From contig NZ_BJNY01000004.1 in the NCBI RefSeq assembly GCF_006539925.1, forward strand, positions 1 to 64,000: a stretch of DNA of 64,000 nucleotides, given 5' to 3'. This DNA is from Glutamicibacter uratoxydans (GTDB lineage Bacteria; Actinomycetota; Actinomycetes; Actinomycetales; Micrococcaceae). The position numbers and the translations under genes are program-made. Below are positions 35,526-44,280 of the stretch, one piece after another. The notes under the pieces are model-generated. The model was not told where the DNA came from and made no database searches. It saw only the letters and a program-made list of their open reading frames with translations. Positions within the stretch are counted from its first letter, which is position 1. Each line of letters begins with the position of its first letter.

Positions 35526-37022
35526 ATGTGGCCGAGCAATGACATTCTGCTGCAGATCGGCGGCATCGTTTGGAGCACACTGGTCACCGCCGAGCTGGTC
35601 ATCCGCTATTTCATGATCGGCATCGTCCCGGGCAACCGTCGCCCCACGACCGCGATGGCGTGGCTGCTGGCGATCTTCTTCATCCCGGTGGTTGGACTTG
35701 TGGCCTACTGGCTTTTTGCCAACCCGCGGCTGTCCCGCCGCCGGCTGGAAAAGCAGAAGCGCGCCCACGATGAAATCATGCGCGGCACAGCCCATATGCG
35801 CCTGCCCGACGAGTTCCATTCGAAGGAGGAATGGGTCGAATCGGCAGTCATTCTCAACCGCAACCTGGGCGCCATGCCGTTGGAAGGTGGGAACACCATT
35901 GAGGTGATTTCCGACTACCGCGGTTCGATGCAGGCCATGGTCAAGGAAATCGACAAGGCCAAGCGCTATGTGCACATCCAGTTCTACATCATGGGCGACG
36001 ATCCGGATTATGTCGATCCGGTGCTGGATTCCTTGGAAGCCGCGGTCAAGCGCGGCGTCAATGTCCGCTTGCTCTTCGACCATCTAGGCACCCTGCGCGT
36101 TAGCGGCTATCGGGATTTCAAAAAGAGGTTGAAGCGTTCCGGAATCAACTGGCGTCCAATGCTGCCCATCGATCTTGTCGGACGCCGTTGGCGCAGGCCG
36201 GACCTCCGCAACCACCGCAAGATTCTGGTGGTGGACGGTGCCGTTGCGTTTACCGGCAGCCAGAACCTGATCGAGCCAGGCTACAAGCGCAAGGCCGCCC
36301 ACAAGGTGGGACGCGAGTGGGTGGAGATGATGCTGCGCGTTGAAGGCCCGCTGGTGCGCAGTTTGGACGTCACTTTCGCCACCGACTGGTGGCAGGAGGA
36401 TGACAACCAGGAAGTGCTCCTGGACATTACCGAGGCACGGCACCCGCTGCCCCAGGATGAGCGGCCGGGTACGACAATGGCCCAGGTGCTGCCCAGCGGT
36501 CCCGGGTTCGGCGTGGAAAATAATCTGCGCCTGTTCAATACGCTGATCTATTCGGCCTCTGAACGGCTGATGATCACCAGCCCCTATTTCGTACCGGACG
36601 ACTCGCTGCTCTACGCGATTACCACCGCTGCGCAGCGCGGCGTTGAGGTAGATCTTTTTGTCTGCGAAGAGGGCGACCAGTTTTTGGTCCATCACGCACA
36701 GCAGTCCTACTATCAGGCCCTGCTGGACGCAGGCGTGCGGATCTACTGCTATCCGGCGCCCATGGTGCTGCATACCAAGTGCTTCACCGTGGACAACGAG
36801 GTTGCTGTGGTTGGTTCATCCAACATGGACATGCGTTCCTTTAGCCTGAACATGGAAATTTCAGTGATGCTTCTGGGGCAGGACATGGTCGATGCGGTGA
36901 ACAAGGTGCAGAACGACTACCGCGCTATTTCCAGTGAAATCACCTCGGCGCAGTGGCGCCGCCGCCCTCGCATGCAGCGGTGGATTGACAATGTTGCGCG
37001 TCTGACCGCCACTCTTCAGTAG
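35526..37022 (+). CDS. cls: Cardiolipin synthase (phospholipase D family)
   Basis: This 498-residue membrane enzyme joins two phosphatidylglycerol molecules to make cardiolipin. Two N-terminal helices (about 5-25 and 40-60, followed by YWLFANPRLSRRRLEKQ) precede two PLD catalytic motifs: HRKILVVDGAVAFTGSQN and HTKCFTVDNEVAVVGSSNMD. ATG 35526 is chosen since GAGGGGG lies at 35513-35519; the upstream in-frame ATG 35502 lacks a site. Length is typical (~480-500). Confidence 0.93.
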   Translation: MWPSNDILLQIGGIVWSTLVTAELVIRYFMIGIVPGNRRPTTAMAWLLAIFFIPVVGLVAYWLFANPRLSRRRLEKQKRAHDEIMRGTAHMRLPDEFHSKEEWVESAVILNRNLGAMPLEGGNTIEVISDYRGSMQAMVKEIDKAKRYVHIQFYIMGDDPDYVDPVLDSLEAAVKRGVNVRLLFDHLGTLRVSGYRDFKKRLKRSGINWRPMLPIDLVGRRWRRPDLRNHRKILVVDGAVAFTGSQNLIEPGYKRKAAHKVGREWVEMMLRVEGPLVRSLDVTFATDWWQEDDNQEVLLDITEARHPLPQDERPGTTMAQVLPSGPGFGVENNLRLFNTLIYSASERLMITSPYFVPDDSLLYAITTAAQRGVEVDLFVCEEGDQFLVHHAQQSYYQALLDAGVRIYCYPAPMVLHTKCFTVDNEVAVVGSSNMDMRSFSLNMEISVMLLGQDMVDAVNKVQNDYRAISSEITSAQWRRRPRMQRWIDNVARLTATLQ

Positions 37023-37261
37023 CCGACTTGATCGATCACAAAAATCTTCTGGGCTTAATTTCCATAAGATAGAACAATCTACTGTTGAAAATTCAACTAG
37101 CTTCAGCATAGATTCCCATGTCAGATTAATGCTTCGAAGCAAACTTTCTCATTTTCCTTGTCGGCAATAAGTAGTTGTGATCTACTAAAAAGAGGGCGTT
37201 TAAGCTCCAATTCGAGCCCAATCATCACTTCGTCTTTCAGATCCGGGGAAAAGTAGGCATT

Positions 37262-38719
37262 ATGAGCGAGCCTTCAAATAATTTAGGTCGTAAGAAGCGT
37301 TTGCCGTTTGCGGTGGTGGCAGTGGGCGCGCTGGTATTTGGCGGAGCCACCTCTGCTGCAGTCATAGCACCGGCCATCGCAGCGACTTCAAGCCCTGCGG
37401 CGTCCGAAACCCCAGCTAAGGTTTACCCGATCACCGACGAAGTTCCTGTTGTCGTGCCGTATGGTCAGCAGAATTTCTCTGTCAACGCGGAGGACACGGC
37501 AAATACTCCTGGTTCGGTGATTTTCGATGTCCCGGAAGAGACAGTCGCAAAGTACAAGCTCAAGGATGGGGACGTTCTTGGCGTAGCGTTCAGCAACAGG
37601 TACAACGCTGGCACAACTGCTGAAGCTACATATGCGAAAGGGCAGATTTCACTTGTCCTTCCGGAAGGAATGACTTACGCCAACTTCCTCACCGACAATC
37701 AATGGATGTTCTCTTTCTGGATCCTTGATGATCCAAGCGATCCGCAGAATTCCACCGGTACAGATATTGGAACCTTTATCAATTTCGGTGAGGATGCTGC
37801 GCGTTTGAAGGCAAACGCAACGAGCGGGGAAATCGGTGCGGACATGATCGAATCCGGATTCACCAACATGAAAATTACTCTGCCTGACGGCTACCACCCG
37901 ATCGACAAAATCGTACTTGAGTACTATTCGGAAGAGTACGCTGACGAAAATCCAGTAGGGTCGCCATTTGTGGAACTTCAGATCACAGATTATTCGATCT
38001 CCGGAAACACATTGACCTTGAAGCATCCTGCTTTCCCGGAGCTGACTGTAGGCGACAATTATCTGATTCATCTTTTCGACTACAGTGATGATGCGGAACC
38101 AGTCCTCAAGGACCGGGGTTCGATTTTCTTTGGCGTGTATGACGCGGAGAAGCCGACGCAGACTCCAACCGCATCGCCAACAGCGACCGAAACCGCTTCG
38201 CCAACGGCGACTGCGACTGAGACGGCTTCTCCGACAGCGACCGAGACGGCTTCTCCAACGGCGACTGCGACTGAAACGGCATCTCCGACTGCGACTGAGA
38301 CTGCTTCTCCGACAGCGACCGAATCCGCGTCGCCTACCGCGTCAGAAACTGAGTCCGCGACACCGACAGCGACCGAGACTGAGTCGGCCTCGCCAACGGC
38401 AACGGAGTCGGCTTCTCCACCCGAGACCGAATCGGCATCACCGACGTCCAGCACCGATGAATCAGAAGATCCCAGCGTCGAACCGTCTGAATCGGATTCG
38501 CAGCTGCCTACCGAATCCTCGGATGTAGAACCGTCGGCAGATGAATCGCAGACGCCTACCCAGCCTCATAGCTCAGCGACCACGCAGCAGAGCCAGAAAC
38601 CTGAGGACAAATTGGCTGATACCGGAGCAAGCAACGCCTTGATGCTCGCAGGCCTGGTCGGAGTTGCCTTCATCGCAGGTGGCATCTTACTTCGTTTGCG
38701 CCGCGGAAAGCACAGCTAA
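37262..38719 (+). CDS. LAxTG wall-anchored surface protein with Thr/Ser/Glu-Pro repeat stalk
   Basis: This 485-residue secreted protein has a long basic signal peptide (1-40, ending APAIAA). A unique beta-rich domain (about 55-300) has no recognised family. A low-complexity stalk of ASPTATE-type repeats (about 300-395) follows, then an acidic Ser/Glu region. The C-terminal sorting signal is LADTG, then a membrane helix and RLRRGKHS. LAxTG is the motif of class E sortases, so the protein is expected to be covalently attached to peptidoglycan. No sortase is in the window. Coding and flanking DNA are more AT-rich than neighbours. Confidence 0.85.
   Translation: MSEPSNNLGRKKRLPFAVVAVGALVFGGATSAAVIAPAIAATSSPAASETPAKVYPITDEVPVVVPYGQQNFSVNAEDTANTPGSVIFDVPEETVAKYKLKDGDVLGVAFSNRYNAGTTAEATYAKGQISLVLPEGMTYANFLTDNQWMFSFWILDDPSDPQNSTGTDIGTFINFGEDAARLKANATSGEIGADMIESGFTNMKITLPDGYHPIDKIVLEYYSEEYADENPVGSPFVELQITDYSISGNTLTLKHPAFPELTVGDNYLIHLFDYSDDAEPVLKDRGSIFFGVYDAEKPTQTPTASPTATETASPTATATETASPTATETASPTATATETASPTATETASPTATESASPTASETESATPTATETESASPTATESASPPETESASPTSSTDESEDPSVEPSESDSQLPTESSDVEPSADESQTPTQPHSSATTQQSQKPEDKLADTGASNALMLAGLVGVAFIAGGILLRLRRGKHS
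38154..38450 (+). repeat. In-gene Thr/Ala/Ser/Pro/Glu codon repeat
   Basis: Imperfect tandem units of about 24-30 bases encode ASPTATE or ASPTATATE about nine times. Copies differ mostly at third codon positions (for example CCA/CCG/CCT, ACC/ACT/ACG). This is stalk low-complexity inside the LADTG protein and a possible site of length variation by recombination. Confidence 0.85.
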
Positions 38720-38768
38720 CCTGACCTTGAGTATCAGCAGGTCAATGATCAGCTGGTGAGGATGAATT

Positions 38769-38818
38769 GCTCCTCGAAATCCGACTTGATAGTTCAGTGT
38801 GGATTTCGGGGAGCTTTT
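38769..38818 (+). terminator. Terminator after LADTG protein gene
   Basis: A 14-bp stem (38769-38782 with 38801-38814, one G-T pair) with an 18-base loop is followed by TTTT. The rest of the 387-base gap to 39106 shows only short unconvincing frames. Confidence 0.7.
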
Positions 38819-39106
38819 CGTGTTCCGCCACATGTAGCTTGGTTCGATTACTCCTGAGGGCTAGCCTCGAAATCCTGAGAAGGCAACACTCTTTCGATGG
38901 CATGGACGTACTGGCAAGTAAGTGGATGATCCATGGATCTTTGTTCAGAGGCGGCGACTTGGTGCAAAGAAGAATCCAGAGAGGCCGTAACAATGTTTGC
39001 TTCGTGAGCCATGCCACATACTGTGGTGGCAATGACACCGTTTCCCCATAGAACGGTGTCTGACTAGACATTTCCGAGCCGTGTACCCCAATTCAAGGAG
39101 CACATT

Positions 39107-40285
39107 TTGTCCCTTCAGACTCGAAAATCATCACTGACCCAGCGCAGCCTGGCACTTGCAGCTACCGCAGCCCTGGCGCTGTCAGCTCCGCTGGCAGTTG
39201 CAGCTCCAGCCGCGGCGGATGCAAACTCGCCATCCACGAATGGCCAGACCAATATTTCCAGTATCCTCAGCTACGACGATGTAGTGAAGGAACTGAAAAA
39301 GCTGGAGAAGACGTCCCGCTTCGGGGTTGATGCCTTCACGCTGGAAGAAGCCGGCACCAAGGTCAACAAGTCCGAACAAGGACGCGATCTGTATGTTGCA
39401 ACCGTAGGCGATGGGCCGGAGGACGTCTGGCTTCAGGGCCGCATCCATGGCAACGAACCCTATGGCTCGGATTCGCTGCTCACCCTGCTCAAGGACCTTG
39501 GCACGAACGGTTCACCCGAGTACCAGCTGCTGCGCGAGAAGTTCACCTTCCACATCATCCCGATGTACAACCCGGACGGTTCCGAGGCGAACATCCGCCA
39601 CACCATTCTGCGCGACCCGGTCACCGGGGAGCCTGAACTCGGCGCCAACAACAAGGAACAGCGCGTCGACCTGAACCGCGACTGGACCGAAACCGGATTC
39701 GTGGCCAACGAATCGCTGGCCTACTACGAGTACTGGACCATGGTCGACCCCGACTTCGGCGTCGACGTCCACCACCAGGGACTCAAGAAGCAGTGGGGCA
39801 CCGACAACGATGTGACCCTGTCTCTGGGCATCTCGCTGGCCCCGGGCGGCCCGACCCTGCCGGGCATCAAGAACGGCGAGTACGACGTGCTGACCCGCCA
39901 GATGCAGGTCCACGTCTACGATCAGCTCTCGAAGTACGGCAACATCAACATCGACCGCTACCAGGTGGGCAATGGCCAGGAGATCGACATTAAGGGCGGC
40001 GTCGTCTCTGCAATGATGCTGGGCCTGAACTACCAGGGCATGAACCCCGAGGGGCACAGCAACCCGGTGGTCTTCTTCGAGACCAGCGGCAACACCAGTG
40101 AAGGCAGCCTGGGGCAGAAGTCCCGCGGCGCACTGGTCCGCCAGAACGTTCTGGCCCTGAAGGAGCTGCTGCTCGGCATGGCCGACGGTTCGGTGCAGAA
40201 GGTCGATGCCGACCGCTGGGAAGAGATTCCCCACCAGCCGGTGACCGGATACCAGACCGACTACGCAGGCATCATCCAGAAGTAG
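39107..40285 (+). CDS. Secreted M14 zinc carboxypeptidase
   Basis: This 392-residue exported metallopeptidase starts at TTG 39107, 6 bases after AAGGAG. A signal peptide (about 1-38, ending APAAADA) precedes the M14 carboxypeptidase A-type fold. Zinc ligands are visible as HGNEPYG (His and Glu) and VDVHHQG (His), the substrate-binding Asn-Arg in DLNRDW, and the catalytic Glu in VVFFETSGNT. It likely trims peptides or muropeptides outside the cell. It lies downstream of the LADTG surface protein but has its own strong ribosome site. Confidence 0.9.
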   Translation: MSLQTRKSSLTQRSLALAATAALALSAPLAVAAPAAADANSPSTNGQTNISSILSYDDVVKELKKLEKTSRFGVDAFTLEEAGTKVNKSEQGRDLYVATVGDGPEDVWLQGRIHGNEPYGSDSLLTLLKDLGTNGSPEYQLLREKFTFHIIPMYNPDGSEANIRHTILRDPVTGEPELGANNKEQRVDLNRDWTETGFVANESLAYYEYWTMVDPDFGVDVHHQGLKKQWGTDNDVTLSLGISLAPGGPTLPGIKNGEYDVLTRQMQVHVYDQLSKYGNINIDRYQVGNGQEIDIKGGVVSAMMLGLNYQGMNPEGHSNPVVFFETSGNTSEGSLGQKSRGALVRQNVLALKELLLGMADGSVQKVDADRWEEIPHQPVTGYQTDYAGIIQK

Positions 40286-40300
40286 CCGCAGAAACAACAA

Positions 40301-40339
40301 CTGCTAGGTGTGCTCCCGCTCCGGGAGCGCACCTAGCAG
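40301..40339. terminator. Terminator between convergent M14 peptidase and pabB-fusion genes
   Basis: An 18-bp stem (40301-40318 with 40322-40339, one G-T pair) with a 3-base loop has a T-rich stretch a few bases after it on the plus strand. It probably works in both directions. Confidence 0.75.
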
Positions 40340-40354
40340 TCTGTGTTTTGCGGG

Positions 40355-42382
40355 CTATTTAGCGTTGACCCCGGTGTGGACGGGGAAGCTGGAGCCGATC
40401 GCGCTGAGCACACCCACCGACTTGGTGATGACTTCGTCCCATTCATCCTGTGGGTTGGAATCTGCGGTGATCGCGCCGCCCAGCCCCAGGCTCAGCGCCC
40501 AGCTGCCATCCACTAGCCGGTCGCAGACCAGGGTGCGGATCACCACGGAAAAGTCAGCGGAGCCGTCGACGCCGAGGTAGCCCACAGCGCCGGAGTACAG
40601 CCCGCGGGCGCGCGAGTCTTCAAGCTCGTCGAGGATGTTCATGGTGGACAGCTTTGGAGCCCCGGTCATTGAACCGGGAGGGAAGGCTTCGTGCAGCGCC
40701 TGGGCGGAGAGCGCCCTGTCGCGCAGCTGCGCATCGATGGTGGAGACCATCTGGTGCACCGTCGCGTAGCTTTCAATGGCGCACAGCCTGGTCACCCGCA
40801 CCGAACCCGGATGCGCATGGTGCGAGAGGTCGTTGCGCAGCAAATCCACGATCATGATGTTCTCCGCGCGGTCCTTGGCGCTGGTCGCCAAGTCGTCCTT
40901 CAACGCCTGGTCTGCGGAGGCAGTGGCGCCGCGCGGACGGGTGCCCTTGATTGGCTCGGCCCGCAGCAGCCCGGAGGCGGACAGGCTCACGAAGCGTTCG
41001 GGGGAGATGCTTGCAACTTCCGTGGACCCCAGCTTGAGATAGTGGGCAAAGGGCGCGGGGCTTGCCACGCGCATGAGGCAATAGGCCTGGAACGGGTCGA
41101 AGGTCTGGGTGCGGGCCTCAAGCACTGTGGTCAGGCAGACCTCATAGGTGTTGCCTTCGTAGATTTCGTGCTGCGCCCTGGCGATCTTGCGCTTATAGCC
41201 TTCCTCGGTATCTGTGCAGGTGAAGACCGGCGGCACCAGCTGCGCTGCTTGGCGCCGTCCAGTCAGCGGCGCACGCAACGCCTGGCCGACCCAGTGGGCA
41301 TACTCAGCCTGTGCGTGCACGCTCAGGTTTCCGGCCCGGTGGTCGATGACCAGCACCACGTTCGGCGCGAAGAAGAGCGCATCATCGCGCTGCACTCCGG
41401 GCTCGAGCACCGCGCGAATGTCCCCGGCGCCGACTTCCCGCTTGAGCTCGTAGCCCAGATATCCCACCCAGGCCGGCAGCGGATGCGCAGACGGCTCGCT
41501 CTGGGCCGCAGGCCAGATATGGCCCAGGGCGCTGAAAAAGCTTGAGCCCATGCGCAGTGTGCTGTCCCGGATCTGCAGGCAGGTTTCGGCGTTGCCGGTG
41601 CGCAGCAGTGGATAGTGTTCCCCCAAGGCCAGGGCAATTACGGTGTACTGGTTGCGGTCCAGGGGGTCGACGAGCTGATGGCTGGTGGATTCCAGCAGGG
41701 CTGCATGTTCCAGGCCCTGGGCCAGCTGCTCGAACAGCGCGGCCGCATCTGCAGGAGCCGGGTAGACTCCCGAAGGAACCAGCTGAGGCGCCGCCTGATG
41801 GCCAGAGCCGAGCAGCTCGCGCAGCTTCTGCGGCAGATAGGGGGCAAAGTCGATGAGCTGTTCCAATGCGGAGGTTCCAGCCGCGGTAGACAGCACCAGA
41901 TCCGCATGCTGGTCCGGCGCATCGCTGCCCAGATAGGACTCTTCCTGGGCCGCCCAGCGCTGCCAGTGCGGGGCGTAGGTTTCCCCGTCCCTGGCCAGCG
42001 CGCGTTGTTTGCGCAGCTCTTCGGGGGCTTCGAGCCAGATGCTGAAATCCAGCCAGGCCGAGGCAGCGCTGTTTGCAGCACCGACGCCTTCGACGATCAC
42101 CACCTGGGCGGGGGTGAAGCTGATGCTTGAATCGATCCGGTGCTCATCCCAGTTCCAGGTCGGAAGCACCACGGTATCGCCCCCAGCAAGCTGCGGCAGC
42201 AGCTGGCTGTAGCGCTGGCAGGCATCAAGCAGCCCGTCCCAGCCATGATAGGCATCTTCCAGGTGAAGTACCGCAACGCTGGCATTGTCCGCCAGGTTTT
42301 GGGCCAGCGCCGAGGCGAAATTGCTCTTGCCCGAGCCGGAGCGTCCGTCAAGAGCGATGATGAAGGGTCTAGCGGTTTCCAC
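40355..42382 (-). CDS. pabB: Kinase-like P-loop domain fused to aminodeoxychorismate synthase component I
   Basis: A single uninterrupted 675-residue frame joins two enzymes. Residues 1-~195 form a uridine-kinase-like P-loop NTPase (Walker A GRSGSGKS, ..LHLEDAYHGWDGLLD.., VVIVEGVGAAN). Residues ~200-675 are a chorismate-binding enzyme with EPIKGTRPRG. The Lys in PIKGT is the nucleophile that distinguishes PabB from anthranilate synthase (PIAGT). AFPPGSMTGAPK and RGLYSGAVGYLG follow. PabB makes aminodeoxychorismate for folate. The role of the kinase part is unknown. It starts at GTG 42382, overlapping the phosphatase gene by 14 bases. Confidence 0.88.
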   Translation of the reverse strand: METARPFIIALDGRSGSGKSNFASALAQNLADNASVAVLHLEDAYHGWDGLLDACQRYSQLLPQLAGGDTVVLPTWNWDEHRIDSSISFTPAQVVIVEGVGAANSAASAWLDFSIWLEAPEELRKQRALARDGETYAPHWQRWAAQEESYLGSDAPDQHADLVLSTAAGTSALEQLIDFAPYLPQKLRELLGSGHQAAPQLVPSGVYPAPADAAALFEQLAQGLEHAALLESTSHQLVDPLDRNQYTVIALALGEHYPLLRTGNAETCLQIRDSTLRMGSSFFSALGHIWPAAQSEPSAHPLPAWVGYLGYELKREVGAGDIRAVLEPGVQRDDALFFAPNVVLVIDHRAGNLSVHAQAEYAHWVGQALRAPLTGRRQAAQLVPPVFTCTDTEEGYKRKIARAQHEIYEGNTYEVCLTTVLEARTQTFDPFQAYCLMRVASPAPFAHYLKLGSTEVASISPERFVSLSASGLLRAEPIKGTRPRGATASADQALKDDLATSAKDRAENIMIVDLLRNDLSHHAHPGSVRVTRLCAIESYATVHQMVSTIDAQLRDRALSAQALHEAFPPGSMTGAPKLSTMNILDELEDSRARGLYSGAVGYLGVDGSADFSVVIRTLVCDRLVDGSWALSLGLGGAITADSNPQDEWDEVITKSVGVLSAIGSSFPVHTGVNAK

Positions 42383-42878
42383 GAGAGGCTATATTACTCC
42401 GCACATAGTCAACTAGTGCAGGCAGGGATGCCGCGACCAGCTTCCAGGTTTCCCGAAAGTCGCCCGCATCGCCGTACCAGGGGTCGTAGACGCCCTGGTT
42501 TTCATGGGGTTCACTGGCCGCCACTTGGTCGAAAGACCTGAACATGCGCAGCATGGGGCGCTCGCTGGGGTCGATGTCAGCCAACACCGGAACCAGGTCC
42601 TCAAAATGGTCGGTGTCCATGGCCAGCACCAGATCCATGTCGGCCAGCTCGTCGGCGGTCAGCTGCGTGGCAACGTGCGCCGAAGCATCCAGCCCATGGG
42701 CGCGCAGCGTACTTGCGGCACGCGGGTCGATGCCGTTGCCGACCTCGCCGTCGGTGACAGCCCTGGAACGCACTTCAACGGCAGTGACTTCGGCGTCGGC
42801 CAATGCATTTTTCAGCATGTACTCCGCCATGGGGGAACGGCAGATATTCCCCGTGCATACGATCATTATCCGGAACAT
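42369..42878 (-). CDS. Low-molecular-weight protein tyrosine phosphatase
   Basis: This 169-residue phosphatase has the N-terminal P-loop V-C8-TGNICRS (C-x5-R-S) and the general-acid Asp in GVYDPWYG near residue 131, both intact. The family dephosphorylates phosphotyrosine, often in capsule or exopolysaccharide control, or as secreted PtpA in mycobacteria. It overlaps the 5' end of the kinase-pabB gene by 14 bases, so the two are co-transcribed. The functional link is unexplained. Confidence 0.92.
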   Translation of the reverse strand: MFRIMIVCTGNICRSPMAEYMLKNALADAEVTAVEVRSRAVTDGEVGNGIDPRAASTLRAHGLDASAHVATQLTADELADMDLVLAMDTDHFEDLVPVLADIDPSERPMLRMFRSFDQVAASEPHENQGVYDPWYGDAGDFRETWKLVAASLPALVDYVRSNIASRGNR

Positions 42879-42981
42879 GCATCAGTCTAAACACAGATCA
42901 CCGTGCAGATCGAGAGGCACGCGCCAGATTATCTGCAACGAATCGGCAACTATCTGGATCGGCTCAGAAAACCGCGGGTGA

Positions 42982-43605
42982 TCAGTGGATTAGCAGGAGC
43001 ATGCCGGCTACCAAGATGAACAGCACGCCGAAAACGATGTTGAGGATCTTTGCCCCGCGGGTTGTGGCGGTGAAGCGCTGGAAGCTGCGCGCGGTGCCGG
43101 CGAAGAAAAAGAACATGACCAGCACATCAACCACCACGACGGTGCCGATGTAGATCAGGTATTGGAGAAGCAGCGGCTGGTCGGTGCGGATGAACTGCGG
43201 AGTGAAGGCAAGGAAAAAGACGATCGCCTTCGGGTTGAGCAGGTTGACGAGAATTCCCTGGCGCATCATGGCCCACGGGGTCATGATCTTTCCGGTGCTC
43301 TTGCCGTCGGAGGCGACATTTGGCTTGGACAGGATCATTCTGATGCCCAGGTACACCAGATAGGCGGCGCCAGCATAGCGGATGATTGCAAAGAGCAGCG
43401 GGGAGCTTGCCACGAGGATTCCCACGCCGGCGGCAACGATGATTACATGGATCAGCAGCGCAATCTGCTGGCCGATCACGCCCCAAATCGACGTGCGCCA
43501 CCCTTGGCGCATCGAATTGCTCATGGTGTTGATTGCCCCGGCGCCCGGGGTGAAGCTGATGACGACGCATGCGCCCAGAAGGGAGAGCCAGAGTGAAAGT
43601 TCCAC
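42982..43605 (-). CDS. LysE/RhtB-family amino-acid exporter
   Basis: This 207-residue membrane protein has six helices. The family opening SFTPGAGAINTMSNSMRQGWRTSIWGVIGQQIALL and the central GILVNLLNPKAIVFFLAFTPQFI are diagnostic of RhtB-type exporters of homoserine, threonine or other amino acids. It starts at GTG 43605. The specific substrate is not determinable. Confidence 0.9.
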   Translation of the reverse strand: MELSLWLSLLGACVVISFTPGAGAINTMSNSMRQGWRTSIWGVIGQQIALLIHVIIVAAGVGILVASSPLLFAIIRYAGAAYLVYLGIRMILSKPNVASDGKSTGKIMTPWAMMRQGILVNLLNPKAIVFFLAFTPQFIRTDQPLLLQYLIYIGTVVVVDVLVMFFFFAGTARSFQRFTATTRGAKILNIVFGVLFILVAGMLLLIH

Positions 43606-43681
43606 CCACCTAGGCTAGTAGCTGCAAGGGGTCTTTCGACAATTGAGCAGCCTCGTTACGCGCAGCCCCATTTCGCAGGGT

Positions 43682-44146
43682 TTATGGCCGGTCGCCTTGG
43701 CCTCGGGCGGTATCGACCGCTGCGACTGCCTCGTGCAAAAATTCATTGATCTGGCCGATGAGCTGGTCGTCATAGGCTTCTATCACGCGCGAGAGGCTTT
43801 GGCTCAGCGGCAGGAACATTCTGCGCCCTTCAATGAAGGCCTTTTCGGTGAGATTGATGATTGTTCCCCGGCGATCCTCCGGCCGGCGTTGGCGCTGGAT
43901 GTAGCCAAGGCGCTCCAACCTGTCCAGCATTGCCGTGGTGGCTGGCGCGCTGAGCTGCAGCAGGGCACTGAGCTGCGACGGGGAGAGCTTGCGGCCGCTG
44001 CGTTCGTTTTTCATCAGTGCGCTCAGTGCGCTGAGGTCGCGGCGGTGCATCCCATTCTCAGAAGCGGTGGATTCAACATATCGATCGGATGCCTGCGTGA
44101 AGTCCTGCAGAAGTTGGACCAAAGTGTAGCGAGCGCTCGACGTCAT
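43682..44146 (-). CDS. MarR-family transcriptional regulator
   Basis: This 154-residue dimeric winged-helix regulator shows the MarR core (LSPSQLSALLQLSAPATTAMLDRLERLGYIQRQRRPEDRRGTIINLTEKA). It is divergent from the MMPL transporter gene with 134 bases between. The usual arrangement is repression of the exporter and itself, relieved by a small lipophilic ligand. A 13-base palindrome in the shared region is a candidate operator. Confidence 0.92.
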   Translation of the reverse strand: MTSSARYTLVQLLQDFTQASDRYVESTASENGMHRRDLSALSALMKNERSGRKLSPSQLSALLQLSAPATTAMLDRLERLGYIQRQRRPEDRRGTIINLTEKAFIEGRRMFLPLSQSLSRVIEAYDDQLIGQINEFLHEAVAAVDTARGQGDRP

Positions 44147-44173
44147 TTGATCATCCTAATACTCACAGGATAT

Positions 44174-44186
44174 TTCCATAATGGAA
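44174..44186. promoter_or_regulatory. Candidate MarR operator
   Basis: TTCCATAATGGAA is a perfect 13-base palindrome in the marR/MMPL intergenic region, 28 bases upstream of the marR start. The lower GC of this stretch and its position fit an operator. Binding is inference. Confidence 0.5.
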
Positions 44187-44280
44187 TTACCTTGACGCCA
44201 TTTTCTGTAGTGTTTCGCCTCAGACGCCGAAAAATCGGATTGGCTGATCTACAAGGCACAAGGGGAATGGGGATTTTCTG

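Noticed and set aside
38154-38450. Regularly spaced repeats, considered as CRISPR
   Set aside because: The units are in-frame codon repeats (ASPTATE) of a surface-protein stalk, with no spacers and no cas genes.
38742-39071. Open frames of ~95-110 codons on both strands between the LADTG gene and the M14 peptidase
   Set aside because: They overlap each other and the terminator hairpin, and have no start signals or recognisable protein features.
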